DNA of 64,000 nt from CAVQOB01 sp963714325. Lineage in GTDB: Bacteria; Pseudomonadota; Alphaproteobacteria; Rhizobiales; Hyphomicrobiaceae. The notes below the pieces were generated by a model. That model was given only the letters and a program-made list of their open reading frames with translations. It did not search any database and had not been told where the DNA came from. This document shows, piece by piece, positions 1 through 9,141 of the stretch (positions are counted from its first letter, which is position 1; every line of letters begins with the position of its first letter). The stretch spans positions 1 through 64,000 of the forward strand of contig CAVQOB010000015.1 in NCBI GenBank assembly GCA_963714325.1. The letters are read 5' to 3'. The translations under genes and the position numbers were made by a program.

Positions 1-316
1 CCATCTCCCCCACCATACGCTCAACCACCGTGGCGGTGTTGAGGCGTGTGGAAGAAGACGAGGCGTCCGCGCCGGATGGCGTCCCGCGGGACCCTCGGCC
101 TGCGCCAAGGGCAGGCAGGGCCCGAGGGCAAGGGGCATCTGAAGGCGCAAGTGCAGTGAGCACGACGGAACTCACGATGTTACTGATACCTAGGATCATA
201 CGCTCACCTCCTACACAACCGGGGTAGGGGAATCGCGTTTGGCCGGGGCGGATAGCGGTTGCACCGGCCGCGGAATGGATTCTTGGGAGGACTCCTTGTG
301 ATTCGGAAGGGGTCCG
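1..316. other. Non-coding left edge with short direct repeats
   Basis: I see no convincing gene here. The 10-mer catacgctca occurs at 14-23 and 197-206, and again at 5724-5733 beside the second dispersed repeat. The motif ctacacaacc at 211-220 starts a longer direct repeat that recurs after the ISAs1 remnant (1410 onward). This looks like repeat debris around an insertion site. Confidence 0.4.
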
Positions 317-1431
317 ATGCAGCTCTTCATCGCCACGCTCGCCGAGGTCGACGATCCGCGCGCCGACAACGCGCGCCACGACCTGACGGAGCTCTTGATC
401 GTCGCGTTCGTCGCCGTGCTGTGTGGCGCGACGGGCTGCGTCGAGATGGCCGAGTTCGGCAGATGCGCAACTCAAGTTCTTCAAGCGCTCTTGAAACTCA
501 AGCACGGCGTGCCGTCCCACGACACGTTCTCCACCGTGTTCCGCATGCTCGATCCGAAGGCACTCGATGCGGCCTTCGGCAAGATCTCTGCGGCGATCAC
601 GGCGGCGCTCGGCGAGGCCGGCGTCATCGCCATCGACGGCAAGGCGCTGAAAGGGGCGCACGCCAAGGGCCGGGCGAGCGAGTGCGAGATGATGGTCTCG
701 GCCTACGCCACGGGGCTGCGCATGACGCTGGCGACGGTCGCGGCCGAGAAGCGCAACGAGGTCGACGCGGCGCTCGCCGTGCTCGATCTGATCGACCTGA
801 AGGGCAAGATCGTCACCGGCGACAGCCTGCATTGCAATCGCAAGATGGCGGCGAAGATCATCGAGAAAGGCGGCGATTATTGCCTGTCGCTGAAGGGCAA
901 TCAGGAGACCTTGCTGTCGGATGCCCGCGCGCTGCTTCGCGAAAATCGAGCCGTCGCATCCGACGTCGAAGGCCGAGACCGCCGGGCACGGTCGGATCGA
1001 GACGCGCGTCGCCACCGTCGTCGACGCCGGCATCGCGGCGACATCACGAGTTTCCGGGTTTGAAAGCGTTCGGCCGCATCGTCGCGACACGCGCAGATCG
1101 ACGGCAAGGTCGAGACGAAGGAACGCTTCTTCGTGCTGTCGGCAACATGAAACCCGCCACGCTGCTGGCGGCCGGCGCGAGCATTGGGACATCGAGAACG
1201 GCCTGCATTGGGGCCTCGACGTCGCCATGGGCGAGGATGCCGCGCGAAATCGCATGGATAATGGCCCGGCCAACATCGCGGTTCTGCGCCGCCGCGCCCG
1301 CGATCTCGTCGCAGCCGACAGCGAGAAAGGATCACTTGCAGATCAAATTGAAGCGCGCCGGCTGGGACGACGACTACCGCCTCAAGCTGCTGCGCCAAAT
1401 GCGATAGCCCTACACAACCGGGGGGGGTAGG
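211..1431. repeat. Long direct repeats flanking the ISAs1 remnant
   Basis: The sequence ctacacaaccgggg followed by a G-run and gtag is present at 211-228 and again, in the same orientation, at 1410-1431. A single related copy without ISAs1 lies at about 5738-5758 beside repeat B. The simplest reading is that the ISAs1 element inserted into this motif and left a duplicated flank, although the duplication is longer than the 8-10 bp usual for ISAs1. Confidence 0.5.
317..1407 (+). pseudogene. ISAs1-family transposase, broken by frameshifts
   Basis: This was a DDE transposase of the ISAs1 family. The N-terminal half reads cleanly from the ATG at 317 (248 codons) and carries the first two acidic motifs, AIDGKALKGAH and VTGDSLHCNR. 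After about 930 the family sequence jumps between frames: ETAGHGRIETRVATVVDAG in frame +3 (from 921), HEFPGLKAFGRIVATR in the frame of 259, then WDIENGLHWGLDVAMGEDA, with the last catalytic Glu, back in frame +3, and finally QIKLKRAGWDDDYRLKLLR in the frame of 259, stopping at 1407. At least three or four indels are needed, so no full transposase can be made. An intact family member would be about 360-380 residues. Family is clear from motif order; exact IS name is not. Confidence 0.85.
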
Positions 1432-1705
1432 CGCAACTCTTTTCTCGCAGGCGCTTCGGTTGCCCAATTCCAACCGCGCCGCGCGGAACAGGATTTGTCC
1501 GCCAACGGCTGTAATCTGCGGCCCCACACCCCTCACGCCGCCCGTCGCGCATCCCCTCGCAAAAGGCGGGCGGTTCGGCCCGTGCGCGAAGGCGCACAAA
1601 CAAATGAGCTGTCCCTCCGAGCGGGTGTGGGCGGCAGCCCATTCGCGCAGCGAGCGAGGCCAGCCTCGCGCTCCGTCGAGGGGACACCCCTCGAACGCCC
1701 CGCAC
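1408..1705. repeat. Dispersed repeat A
   Basis: No gene is seen. From about 1527 to 1680 the sequence matches 5779-5880 (repeat B), sharing catcccctcgcaaaag, gggcggttcgg, tccctccgagcgggt and gggcggcagcccattcgcg. Copy A carries about 30 extra bases after ttcgg. Both copies lie immediately at the broken 3' end of an RTX-like effector gene read on the minus strand. The related short reading frames on either strand are not credible proteins. Confidence 0.7.
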
Positions 1706-2813
1706 TTTTTTGACTTAAGGGATCGATCACCAGCATTCCATCCGTCGGGCCGACCCACGCCGTCCGCTCCCAATACCCATCGCCATCAATATCGAACTCG
1801 GCGCCGCTATCCTCGCGCGCGATCAACTGGATGCCGTTGCCATCGAGATCGAGCACGATCGGCTCCCAAAAGTCGCCCTAGCCCCAGTCCTCGTCGAAGT
1901 CATAGGTGGCAAAGGCGCTGCCGTTGTACTGGTACGCCCAGGGATCATAGCCGTCGTCGATCCCGGTCGCGTCGTAGCCGTAGTTGGCGCCGCTGACGAG
2001 ATCGACGTTGGTGCCGTTCTCTGTGGGCGCGGTGTCGACGGTGCCGGTCTCGACGTCGACGTCAAGCGTGCCGACGCGGAAATCGTGGACCGCGTTCGGC
2101 AGGTTTGGATCGAAGCTGAACGGGCTCGCCGTGCTCGAAGCGTTGGTCGTGTCGCCGGAATAAATCTCCCGCTCGACCGAGGCGACCAGGTTTTCCGCCT
2201 CCGCCGCGTTCAACCCCGCCAGCACGACGCCCGGCAGCGCATGCGTGCCGATGTAATTGTCGACCACATTGCCATAGTCGAACGCATCCGAAACCACGCG
2301 TCCGCTGGGGTCGGTTTCCGTGGTGCGCGTCTCCCAGGGTTGGGTGTTGAGGGGGTCGAAGGAAAGCACAACTGAGCTACCATCCGAGTCTGTAAAACTC
2401 GCTTGCCCGACCTGATCCGCGTGCCCCGGAACACTTTCAGTCACAACACTTGTGTCTGGGTCATACAGTCCCACGTCGGGCGGCGTGGGAACACACTCTT
2501 GAGCACGCTCGAAATGCGCGACCCCAATATCGTTTAAATCTTCTGGCGGGCGAGGAGGAAGCCCGGCAAGTCCTTGTATGTCACCATATTTTTCACCAAT
2601 GAATGCGACAATAGAATCCTTTACGCCGGGATCAAAGGCCGGATCCTTAACCAAATTACAAGGTTCAATCACCACGCTGAAGGAATTCAGGTCGCCACTT
2701 TGACCAGGACCAGCAGGAGGGTTATATATTCCACGAACCGTTACTGTTATCGACACCGTCCCGCCACCCGGAGCCGGGTGATCGAACATTCTACTCTGAA
2801 CAAAGTCAACCAT
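1706..2813 (-). pseudogene. RTX-like secreted protein, cassette 1 (nonsense-mutated and 3'-truncated)
   Basis: Large exported calcium-repeat type protein, read on the minus strand from ATG at 2813. The first about 150 residues have no counterpart in cassette 2 and no domain I recognise. From FDPLNTQPWETRTTETDP onward it is nearly identical to cassette 2. At codon 1880-1878 a Trp codon (TGG in the other copy) is TAG, ending the open frame after 311 residues. The same frame continues with DFWEPIVLDLDGNG, FDIDGDGY and TAWVGPTDG until about 1720, where repeat A replaces the rest. The DxDGDG motifs are typical calcium-binding loops of large type-I-secreted alphaproteobacterial proteins. Base composition upstream of 2360 is visibly AT-richer than the core genome, suggesting transfer. 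Function of the N-terminal domain is unknown. Confidence 0.75.
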
Positions 2814-2869
2814 TTACCACCCACTCCATTCCCACTGCCTCAACTCACTTGATAAAATCGACTGACTCA

Positions 2870-4111
2870 TCAGATTCCATCAAGTATTCCAAAAACACGA
2901 AACCCTTCCCCTTCGAGTTGATGCTCAAGGAATTGAGAGATTTCGCGAACGTCACTAGCAGACAGCGGTTGCGAACCGAAAGGAAATTGCCGCGTAATTG
3001 CAAGCCACCGCTCTCCAAAAGGAGTTTCTATTTGCAAGCAGCGCGCCTTGCTAAATGTCAGCATCAAATGAGATACCGACTCAAAATGAGTACCTGAGCA
3101 GAAGTTATTAGAAAGCGAGTGGCGGCCAAATTCTCCATTTTTGTTTTTGTCACGAATTAGAATAAAATTACCAATTTCCAATTGAGGGATAGCAATTTCC
3201 TTAATCTCCCTGGCTATAACTTCAAAATTGCTCCACGCTCCAGGAGAAGGAGGGAAAATTCGTTCATTTTCCTGAGAATTTACCTCAACCACCGTTGGAG
3301 CGGCCTGCAAATGCCATCTTGTGTAATCGTCGAACGTGAAAGCCCGAAAGTCCTCAGATCGTAGCGATGCCGAAATCGCTCCTGGAGTATTTGGCTGATA
3401 CAATTCAACTAAAGCGCGCACAACAGAGCGTTTGGCTTTCTTCAGATTATCAATCTCGTTAGAATTACCAGAAGGCAAATCTTCATCGCGATAGTCATAT
3501 GACGCAGCATGAATTGCTCGCGATCGATTAAAATAATCAGCTTGCCCAAATGAGCTTTCGACCGCAGAGGTTAGAAACTTGCTGCATATCTTGGAGTCTG
3601 AAATATCAACATTACCCTCAATTGAGGTTTGGATTGTGGCTATGTACTTTGCATACCTGCTTGCGTGTCGAATTAGAAATTTGCACCGTCTTCCGCTTAC
3701 ATCTCGTGCATGCAACGATGTTATCGATTTGAAAAGTTCTGCAAAGACTATGTGTGATCTTAGATCTTCTAGGTTTGCCGACTTGAATTCAATCAGCATC
3801 GAACTCGAAACAGTCAAATTGTCTCGGACATTCAGATTTTCGGACACGGGCTGGGTAACCGCAATCGAAGCGGCGAGGGCTGCGGTCAGTATTGCGAAGC
3901 TTAGTGAAACAGCAAGAACCGATATAACTCTTAGCGCTGAGTAAACCGCTTGCGTCCTCGTCGATCGATGATGTCGCGGCAGTCTGCCGGGCATCTTTTG
4001 GGCGCGTCGCTTACACTCCCCGCAATTCAACAATGCACGTAAAAACTCTATTAGCTTATGGGAAACCGAAATACTCCGAATCATCCGCACGCTCCTTCTC
4101 AACACACTCAT
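2870..4111 (-). CDS. Hypothetical membrane-anchored protein, cassette 1 partner
   Basis: Unrecognised protein of about 413 residues. A start at 4111 has GGAGGG just upstream; a second in-frame ATG lies at 4123. A basic, Cys-containing N-terminal stretch precedes one strong hydrophobic segment (about residues 60-85, VISVLAVSLSFAILTAALAA), followed by a soluble domain of about 320 residues rich in charged and aromatic residues. This suggests a single-pass anchored protein with the bulk outside the cytoplasm. It lies 56 bases upstream of the RTX-like cassette 1 gene on the same strand, and the second cassette has a similar arrangement with a different membrane protein. The region is clearly AT-richer than the chromosome around it. 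It could be an immunity, maturation or export partner; nothing in the sequence decides this. Confidence 0.65.
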   Translation of the reverse strand: MSVLRRSVRMIRSISVSHKLIEFLRALLNCGECKRRAQKMPGRLPRHHRSTRTQAVYSALRVISVLAVSLSFAILTAALAASIAVTQPVSENLNVRDNLTVSSSMLIEFKSANLEDLRSHIVFAELFKSITSLHARDVSGRRCKFLIRHASRYAKYIATIQTSIEGNVDISDSKICSKFLTSAVESSFGQADYFNRSRAIHAASYDYRDEDLPSGNSNEIDNLKKAKRSVVRALVELYQPNTPGAISASLRSEDFRAFTFDDYTRWHLQAAPTVVEVNSQENERIFPPSPGAWSNFEVIAREIKEIAIPQLEIGNFILIRDKNKNGEFGRHSLSNNFCSGTHFESVSHLMLTFSKARCLQIETPFGERWLAITRQFPFGSQPLSASDVREISQFLEHQLEGEGFRVFGILDGI

Positions 4112-4167
4112 CGCACCCTCCATACCCTACTCTGAAAGAAACTGGCCACGGGCACGGTGGGCTGACG

Positions 4168-5394
4168 TCATGCGGCACGTTCGAGTTTCACCTCGAAGCC
4201 GAGAGCCCTGAGCTGACCGGCGAGACGCTTGGCCTTGTTGTCTTTGGCTGCCGCATCGAGGGGACGGACCTGTGGCGGCCGGTAGGGCACACCATCGCGG
4301 ACCATGTGGTAGATGGCGGTGAGGATCGAGCCGGCGACCGCGATGGCGGCCTTCTTGGGCCCACGCCGGGCGGCGATGCCGGCGAACTGACGGGACAGAT
4401 AGGTGTTCTTGGTGCGGGCTGCAGCCATGGCGCATTGCACGAGCAGCGGTTTCAGCCAGGCCCCGCCCTTCTTGACCCGTGTCGAGCGCTTCTTGCCGCC
4501 GGTCTCGTCGAGACGGGGCACGAGGCGGGCCCAACTCGAGAGATGGCCGGCGGTGGCAAAGCAGCTCATGTCGGTTCCGATCTCGGCCAGGATGGCAGAC
4601 GCGGCCCGCTTCTTCACACCAGGGATCTTGGTGAACTCGGCGACGAGCTGACGAAAGGGGGCGAGCAAAGCCTCCACCTCCGTCTCGAAGCTGGCGATCC
4701 GCTGGGCGAGCACGTCGATCATGGTCAGGTGCTCACGGACCAGGAAGGCGTGGTGGCGCGTGAAGCGGCCGTCGAGGGCGGCGGCCAGGTCCTCGCGAGA
4801 CGCCTTCAACCTGCGATCGGCGAGCGCCGCCAGTCGCGCAGGATCGGTCTCGCCAGCGACCAGCGCCTCCAGAATGCGCCGGCTGTTGATGCCGAGCAGG
4901 TCGGACACGACGGTTGCGAGTTTGATGTTGGCGTCCTCCAGAACCTTGCCGATACGGTTCTCGTGCTGCGTCATCTGGCGTTGCAGCTGCGTGCGCGTGC
5001 GCGTCAGATCGCGCAGCTCCCGGATCGGCTCCGGCGGCACGAAGCTCGCGCGGATCAGGCCGTGGGCCAGGAGATCGGCCAGCCAGCGGGCATCGCTCGC
5101 ATCGCTCTTGCGGCCGGGCAGATTGCGCGCCTCGTGGGCGTTGACCAGCATCAGCGTGAACGCGGCGTCCAGGATGTGCCACACAGGCTTCCAATAGACA
5201 CCGGTTGCCTCCATCACGACATGCGTGACACCACGCTCTTCGAGCCAGGCTGCGAGCGCGAGAAGATCGCGCGTCGTGGTCGCGAAGCGGCCCTCCTCGT
5301 AGGCGATCTTGCGGCTTCGCACGGTGCGCGCGCAGACCGCCACGAAGGCGGAATGCACATCAAGACCGGCGCACTTCTTATGTAGGATATTCAC
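4168..5394 (-). CDS. IS110-family transposase (DEDD recombinase), copy 1
   Basis: Site-specific recombinase of the IS110 family, 408 residues if the GTG at 5394 (VNILHKKCAGLDVH) is used; this start matches copy 2 and has GGGAGGTGTCC upstream. The RuvC-like DEDD domain occupies roughly residues 8-160, with GLDVHS (first Asp), VMEATGVYW (Glu) and KSDASDARW (the Asp pair). A helical/coiled middle follows. The C-terminal Transposase_20 domain shows IPGVKKRAASAILAEIG and the Ser-containing GHLSSWARLVP stretch. The frame is intact and the protein differs from copy 2 at only a few positions, for example VRSRK versus VRGRK, so the element was recently active. The enzyme is expected to work with an RNA guide encoded in the element. 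Confidence 0.93.
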   Translation of the reverse strand: MNILHKKCAGLDVHSAFVAVCARTVRSRKIAYEEGRFATTTRDLLALAAWLEERGVTHVVMEATGVYWKPVWHILDAAFTLMLVNAHEARNLPGRKSDASDARWLADLLAHGLIRASFVPPEPIRELRDLTRTRTQLQRQMTQHENRIGKVLEDANIKLATVVSDLLGINSRRILEALVAGETDPARLAALADRRLKASREDLAAALDGRFTRHHAFLVREHLTMIDVLAQRIASFETEVEALLAPFRQLVAEFTKIPGVKKRAASAILAEIGTDMSCFATAGHLSSWARLVPRLDETGGKKRSTRVKKGGAWLKPLLVQCAMAAARTKNTYLSRQFAGIAARRGPKKAAIAVAGSILTAIYHMVRDGVPYRPPQVRPLDAAAKDNKAKRLAGQLRALGFEVKLERAA

Positions 5395-5655
5395 GGACAC
5401 CTCCCAAGTGACAGGAATGCCGTGGCCAGGGGCCTCGTCGATTTGAACTCTACTCTGCGTGCTCCGGGACGGAACGGTGGGCTGAGCCCGCCGCCGTCCG
5501 TGGCGACAATGACATGTGCTCTGAGGCCCCAGGATCAAACTCTCCCTCGGGCTCGACGGCGCCAGGGAAAAAACGACCTCAATGCCACGACGCCGACAGT
5601 AAAACCGCTTTCATCCATTCATGTGCGCGCCTTCGGCGCGCATGGTAACTCTCCC
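5395..5655 (-). ncRNA. Candidate bridge-RNA region of IS110 copy 1 (left end)
   Basis: About 260 bases between the element tip and the transposase start contain no gene yet are preserved base for base against 62831-63091 as far as I can read. A perfect 8-bp hairpin (tgcgcgcc/ggcgcgca, around 5624-5642) lies near the tip. IS110-group elements such as IS621 are known to transcribe a structured bridge RNA from the 5' non-coding end. Assignment here is by position and conservation only; I did not identify the target and donor loops. Confidence 0.5.
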
Positions 5656-5892
5656 ACCATGGCATCGCTATGGCCAAGGGATGGGGCAGCAGTGTGAGAC
5701 GCGTTGCGAAGCCGTCGGAACATCATACGCTCATCTCTTGCACAACTGGGGGGGGGTAAAGTCAACAGACTTCTCGCGCCACTCACGCCGCCTGCCTCAC
5801 ATCCCCTCGCAAAAGACGGGCGGTTCGGAGGGCGTCCCTCCGAGCGGGTATGGGCGGCAGCCCATTCGCGTAGCGACGTCTCGCCGTCGATG
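5656..5892. repeat. Dispersed repeat B and flanking non-coding sequence
   Basis: No gene is seen. 5724-5758 resembles 197-228 and 1410-1431 (catacgctca, cacaac, G-run), and 5779-5880 is a second copy of repeat A with tcccctcgcaaaag, gggcggttcgg, tccctccgagcgggt and gggcggcagcccattcgcg. The repeat ends where the RTX-like cassette 2 reading frame is cut off. In this copy the ISAs1 element and about 30 inner bases are missing. Confidence 0.7.
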
Positions 5893-7725
5893 ATTGCCGC
5901 CAACGAACCCACCCCAGTTGAGGATCACACCACCAGCGAAGGTGAGCGTCGCGCCGACCGCCACCGTATTGTTCCGGTTCAGATCGGAGACACCGCCGGT
6001 CGTTGAACGACCCGCATCGACGACATATAAACTCGTTCCGTCCTCGCCTTCGTAGAAGATGCCACCGACCTGATTGGCAGCCGGCCCGAACAGACGCTCG
6101 CGCGGCGCATACTGCCCGATCGGATCATACGAAAACGCCACATCGGCCAACGCGTGCGCAACGCCATTCTGAGTGAATGTCGAGAAGCCGTTGATGATCG
6201 AGTTGTCCGGCAACGTGATCGTCCGGTTATCGCTGGTCAGACTGAAACTGGTGATGCCGAGCTGCGCCAGCGTGAACACCTCGTTCTCGTTGATGCCAGG
6301 CGTGTCCGTGTAGTCGGGATCCGAGTAGCCGTCGGCATTGGTATCGATCCAGATGCGGAAGTCCGCCCATCGCGTATCCGCAGATGTCAGGAAGCCATCG
6401 TTGTTACTGTCGTAGTTGGCACGCAGCGCTTCAAGGTCGGTCTGTCCACTGCCCGCAGCCGCGAACGCGACCTCGTGCCGTTCCGAAATCACAAGTCCAC
6501 TCGCCACCTGCGCTGCCGCCTGCTCGGCCGGTGTCAGATCGTTGCTCGCATCGTTGAGCACCAGCAACCCATCGCCGGCACCCACCCAAGCCGTGCGCTC
6601 GTCATAGCCATCGCCATCCAGATCAAACTCGGCGCCGCTATCCTCGCGCGCGATCAACTGGATGCCGTTACCATCGAGATCGAGCACGATCGGTTCCCAA
6701 AAGTCGCCCCAGCCCCAATTCTCGTCGAAGTTATACGTATCAAAGGCGCTGCCGTTATATTGGTACGCCCAGGGATCATAGCCGTCGTCGAGCCCGGTCG
6801 CGTCGTAGCCGTAGTTGGCGCCGCTTTCGAGATCGACGTTGGTGCCGTTCTCTGTGGGCGCGGTGTCGACGGTGCCGGTCTCGACATCGACGTCGAGCGT
6901 GCCGACGCGGAAATCGTGGACCGCGTTCGGCAGGCTTCGGCTCGAACCCGAACACACTCGGCGTGCTGGCGTTGTTGGTCGTATCGCCGGAATAAATCTC
7001 CCGCTCGACCGAGGCGACAAGGTTCTCCGCCTCCGCCTGATCGAGCCCGGCGAGCACGATCCCCGGCAGCGCGTGCGTGCCGATGTAGGTGTCGACCACA
7101 TTGCCATAGTCGAACGCATCCGACACGACACGGCCCGTGGGGTCCGTCTCCGTGGTGCGCGTCTCCCAGGGTTGGGTGTTGAGGGGGTCGAAATAGGTCG
7201 TAGATATACCACTAACACCGTACAAAGACTCGCTGGTGATCTGCCCTGCAGAATTCCGCGAGGTGACGTCCGACACACCTCCTGTACTGTTGTATTGTCC
7301 CGCCAACTGCTGTTCGTTGTTGTACCAAGTGTTGGAAGAAGTTGCGGTCCATGGTTGCGACGCACCCGGCGGGTCGAAGCCCTCCATAGTTCCAATAAAA
7401 CCAAGCGAACTCCTGTTCCGAAGGGAAAAAGGCGCCAACAGGCCCCGCAACTCCCGCGAAGTCGCTGTTTGTGGTGATATTCACGCCTCCCGCAAGGACG
7501 ATATCACGAACCACGGTGACGCAGCTATTTGTTAGAACATTATAAGAATTGACTGTGTTCAACGCGTTTTCAGTAGCATTGATGACATCCAATGCAGCCT
7601 GGCCGGTTAACGTAAACGACGAAATTCGCGCACCTTCCTCCGTCGGCTCAATATTAAATCCACCAGGAACCCCAAATACCGCATTGGCCTCATCTTGAGG
7701 TGTAGAAATACGGCTCCCCGCTGTT

Positions 7726-8940
7726 TCAAGTGGGTAGCTTGAGCTGGAGTTTTCCGGCGACGAGGTAGGTTACGGCCGTGAGGTTGCGCAGCGTGCGGTA
7801 GCCGCGCGCCTTCGCTTTGGCCGCTTGCACAAGTGAGTTGATGCCCTCGATGAGGCCGTTGGCGATGCGGCTGTCGAACCACGCGAGAATGCCGTCGGCA
7901 TGGCGCATCAATGTCGTCGCGACCTGCTTCATCGGCTCGAGCCGCGAGCGCTTTGCCCATGAGCACCAGCGGTCGAACATGAACTCGGCCCACCGGCGGC
8001 TCGGTTCCTTGTAGATGTCCTGGAAGGCGAGGCGCATGGCCCAGGCGCGGCCCGTTTTGAGATTGGCCTTGGCGAGCGATCCGCGCTCGGCCTTTTGCGC
8101 CGCTGACAAGTTCGCGTCGTTCTTGAGCCAGAGATAGCGGCTGCCCTTCAGTTCGGGTCGGCTTTTCGTCTCGATACGGCGCACCTTGTCGACGGCGTCG
8201 CCGATCAGCTTCATGACGTGGAAGCGATCGAAGGTGATCTCGGCCTCGGTGAGGTTTTCTGTAACGCCTGCGATATAGGCGCCGCTCATATCGATGCAAA
8301 CCTCCTTGATGCGCGAGGCATCGGCGTTGTGATCATCGACATGATCCGCAAACTGCTCAATGGTCTTGGCGCCGCGCCCCTCCGCAACGTAGACGACCTT
8401 GCGCGCGTCGATGTCCACGAACAGCGTGATGTAGTTGTGCCCGCGTTTTGCGGCGGTTTCGTCAATGCAGACACGCCGCAAAGCGGAGAGATCCATCTCG
8501 TCGACTGCTGCCTCGACGTAGTGATGCACGACGCGCCAAAGCTTGGTGTCGTGCTCGCCGAGAATGCGTGCTGCGGCCGCGACCGGCATGTGCATGATCA
8601 GCGTCATCGCCAGCGCCTCGAACAGCAGCGAGAAGCCGGAGCCCTTGCGCGCCCACGGCACGTCGATCTGCTTGACGCCACACTTGGTACAATTGATGCG
8701 CGGCGTACGCGCGTGCAGGAACGCCTGATGCTGGAAGAAGTCGAGATGCCGCCACGTCTTCTTGGTCGTGTCGTGGACCGGGCAATCCGCACCTTTGCAG
8801 TCAGGGCAGGAGAAACGCCCGCCGGCCTTGAAGTCGACCTCGATGTCGAGCCGCTTCTTCTCCGCGTCGAAGTTGGAGGCCGCGACGAACCACGGCGAGT
8901 TGATGCTGAGAGCCAGTTGCAGGAGCTGTGTGTCGCGCAT
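7726..8940 (-). CDS. ISL3-family transposase, copy 1
   Basis: DDE transposase of 404 residues, start MRDTQLLQLALSINSPWF at 8940. An N-terminal zinc-binding region carries CPDCKGADCPVHD and CTKCG (about residues 40-95). A helix-turn-helix stretch follows, then the DDE domain with VCIDETAAKRGHNY, VCIDMSGAY and a C-terminal EGINS motif. The protein is full length with no frameshift and is close to, but clearly diverged from, the copy at 12016-13230, so the two arrived separately or split long ago. It is the only gene of a complete element that interrupts the cassette 2 effector. I expect it to be functional. Confidence 0.93.
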   Translation of the reverse strand: MRDTQLLQLALSINSPWFVAASNFDAEKKRLDIEVDFKAGGRFSCPDCKGADCPVHDTTKKTWRHLDFFQHQAFLHARTPRINCTKCGVKQIDVPWARKGSGFSLLFEALAMTLIMHMPVAAAARILGEHDTKLWRVVHHYVEAAVDEMDLSALRRVCIDETAAKRGHNYITLFVDIDARKVVYVAEGRGAKTIEQFADHVDDHNADASRIKEVCIDMSGAYIAGVTENLTEAEITFDRFHVMKLIGDAVDKVRRIETKSRPELKGSRYLWLKNDANLSAAQKAERGSLAKANLKTGRAWAMRLAFQDIYKEPSRRWAEFMFDRWCSWAKRSRLEPMKQVATTLMRHADGILAWFDSRIANGLIEGINSLVQAAKAKARGYRTLRNLTAVTYLVAGKLQLKLPT

Positions 8941-9141
8941 TGTCGGAGCCGGGGTTGAGGATCGATCCTGGCTCGTAGTGTGCCAACGGTTCGGCCGGCC
9001 CTCAAGGCCAAGCCCCACTTGAAGGAAGTGGGGCGCGCTGAAGAGCGCGACCTTGACCGCCGCCCGCCCCGTCAGCGACGCTCTGCCATCAGGATCAAGC
9101 CGCCATCCGACCGCTCAACCCACTCGGAATAGCGAGGAGGC
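8941..9141. repeat. ISL3 left-end block, inverted relative to 10142-10325
   Basis: Non-coding left end of ISL3 copy 1. It is about 80% identical, in inverted orientation, to 10142-10325, sharing ggccggccctcaaggccaag, gcgctgaagagcgcgacctt and tgccatcaggatcaagccgc. Several short hairpins are evident (ggcc..ggcc, gcgcgct..agcgcg). Together the two blocks form an inverted repeat around 9142-10141, the segment holding the effector N-terminus and its membrane partner. Confidence 0.8.

Larger units (their letters stand above)
4127..5655 (-). mobile_element. IS110-family element, copy 1
   Basis: The left tip is placed by comparison with copy 2: identity runs from the transposase start at 5394 out to the gggagag motif ending at 5655 and then stops abruptly. 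The right tip cannot be compared because copy 2 runs off the window; it lies between the stop at 4168 and about 4127. No terminal inverted repeats are seen, as expected for the IS110 group. The element separates cassette 1 from whatever promoter lay upstream. Confidence 0.8.
7712..9141 (-). mobile_element. ISL3-family element, copy 1, with 8-bp target duplication
   Basis: Complete element of 1430 bp. Imperfect 26-bp terminal inverted repeats lie at 7712-7737 and 9116-9141 (they share CTCC, CGCT, AGTGGGT). The octamer AGAAATAC is present directly outside both ends, at 7704-7711 and 9142-9149, which is the 8-bp duplication expected for ISL3. The element sits in the RTX-like cassette 2 gene. About 200 bases of hairpin-rich non-coding left end (8941-9141) precede the transposase and recur at 10142-10325. 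Confidence 0.93.

Noticed and set aside
3579..3944. 121-codon plus-strand frame in the cassette 1 partner gene
   Set aside because: Complement of the longer minus-strand gene, which has the membrane helix, a ribosome site and operon spacing.
4033..5385. 450-codon plus-strand frame over IS110 copy 1 and its match 63101-63943 on the minus strand of copy 2
   Set aside because: Both are complements of the same transposase; similarity between them only reflects the duplicated element.
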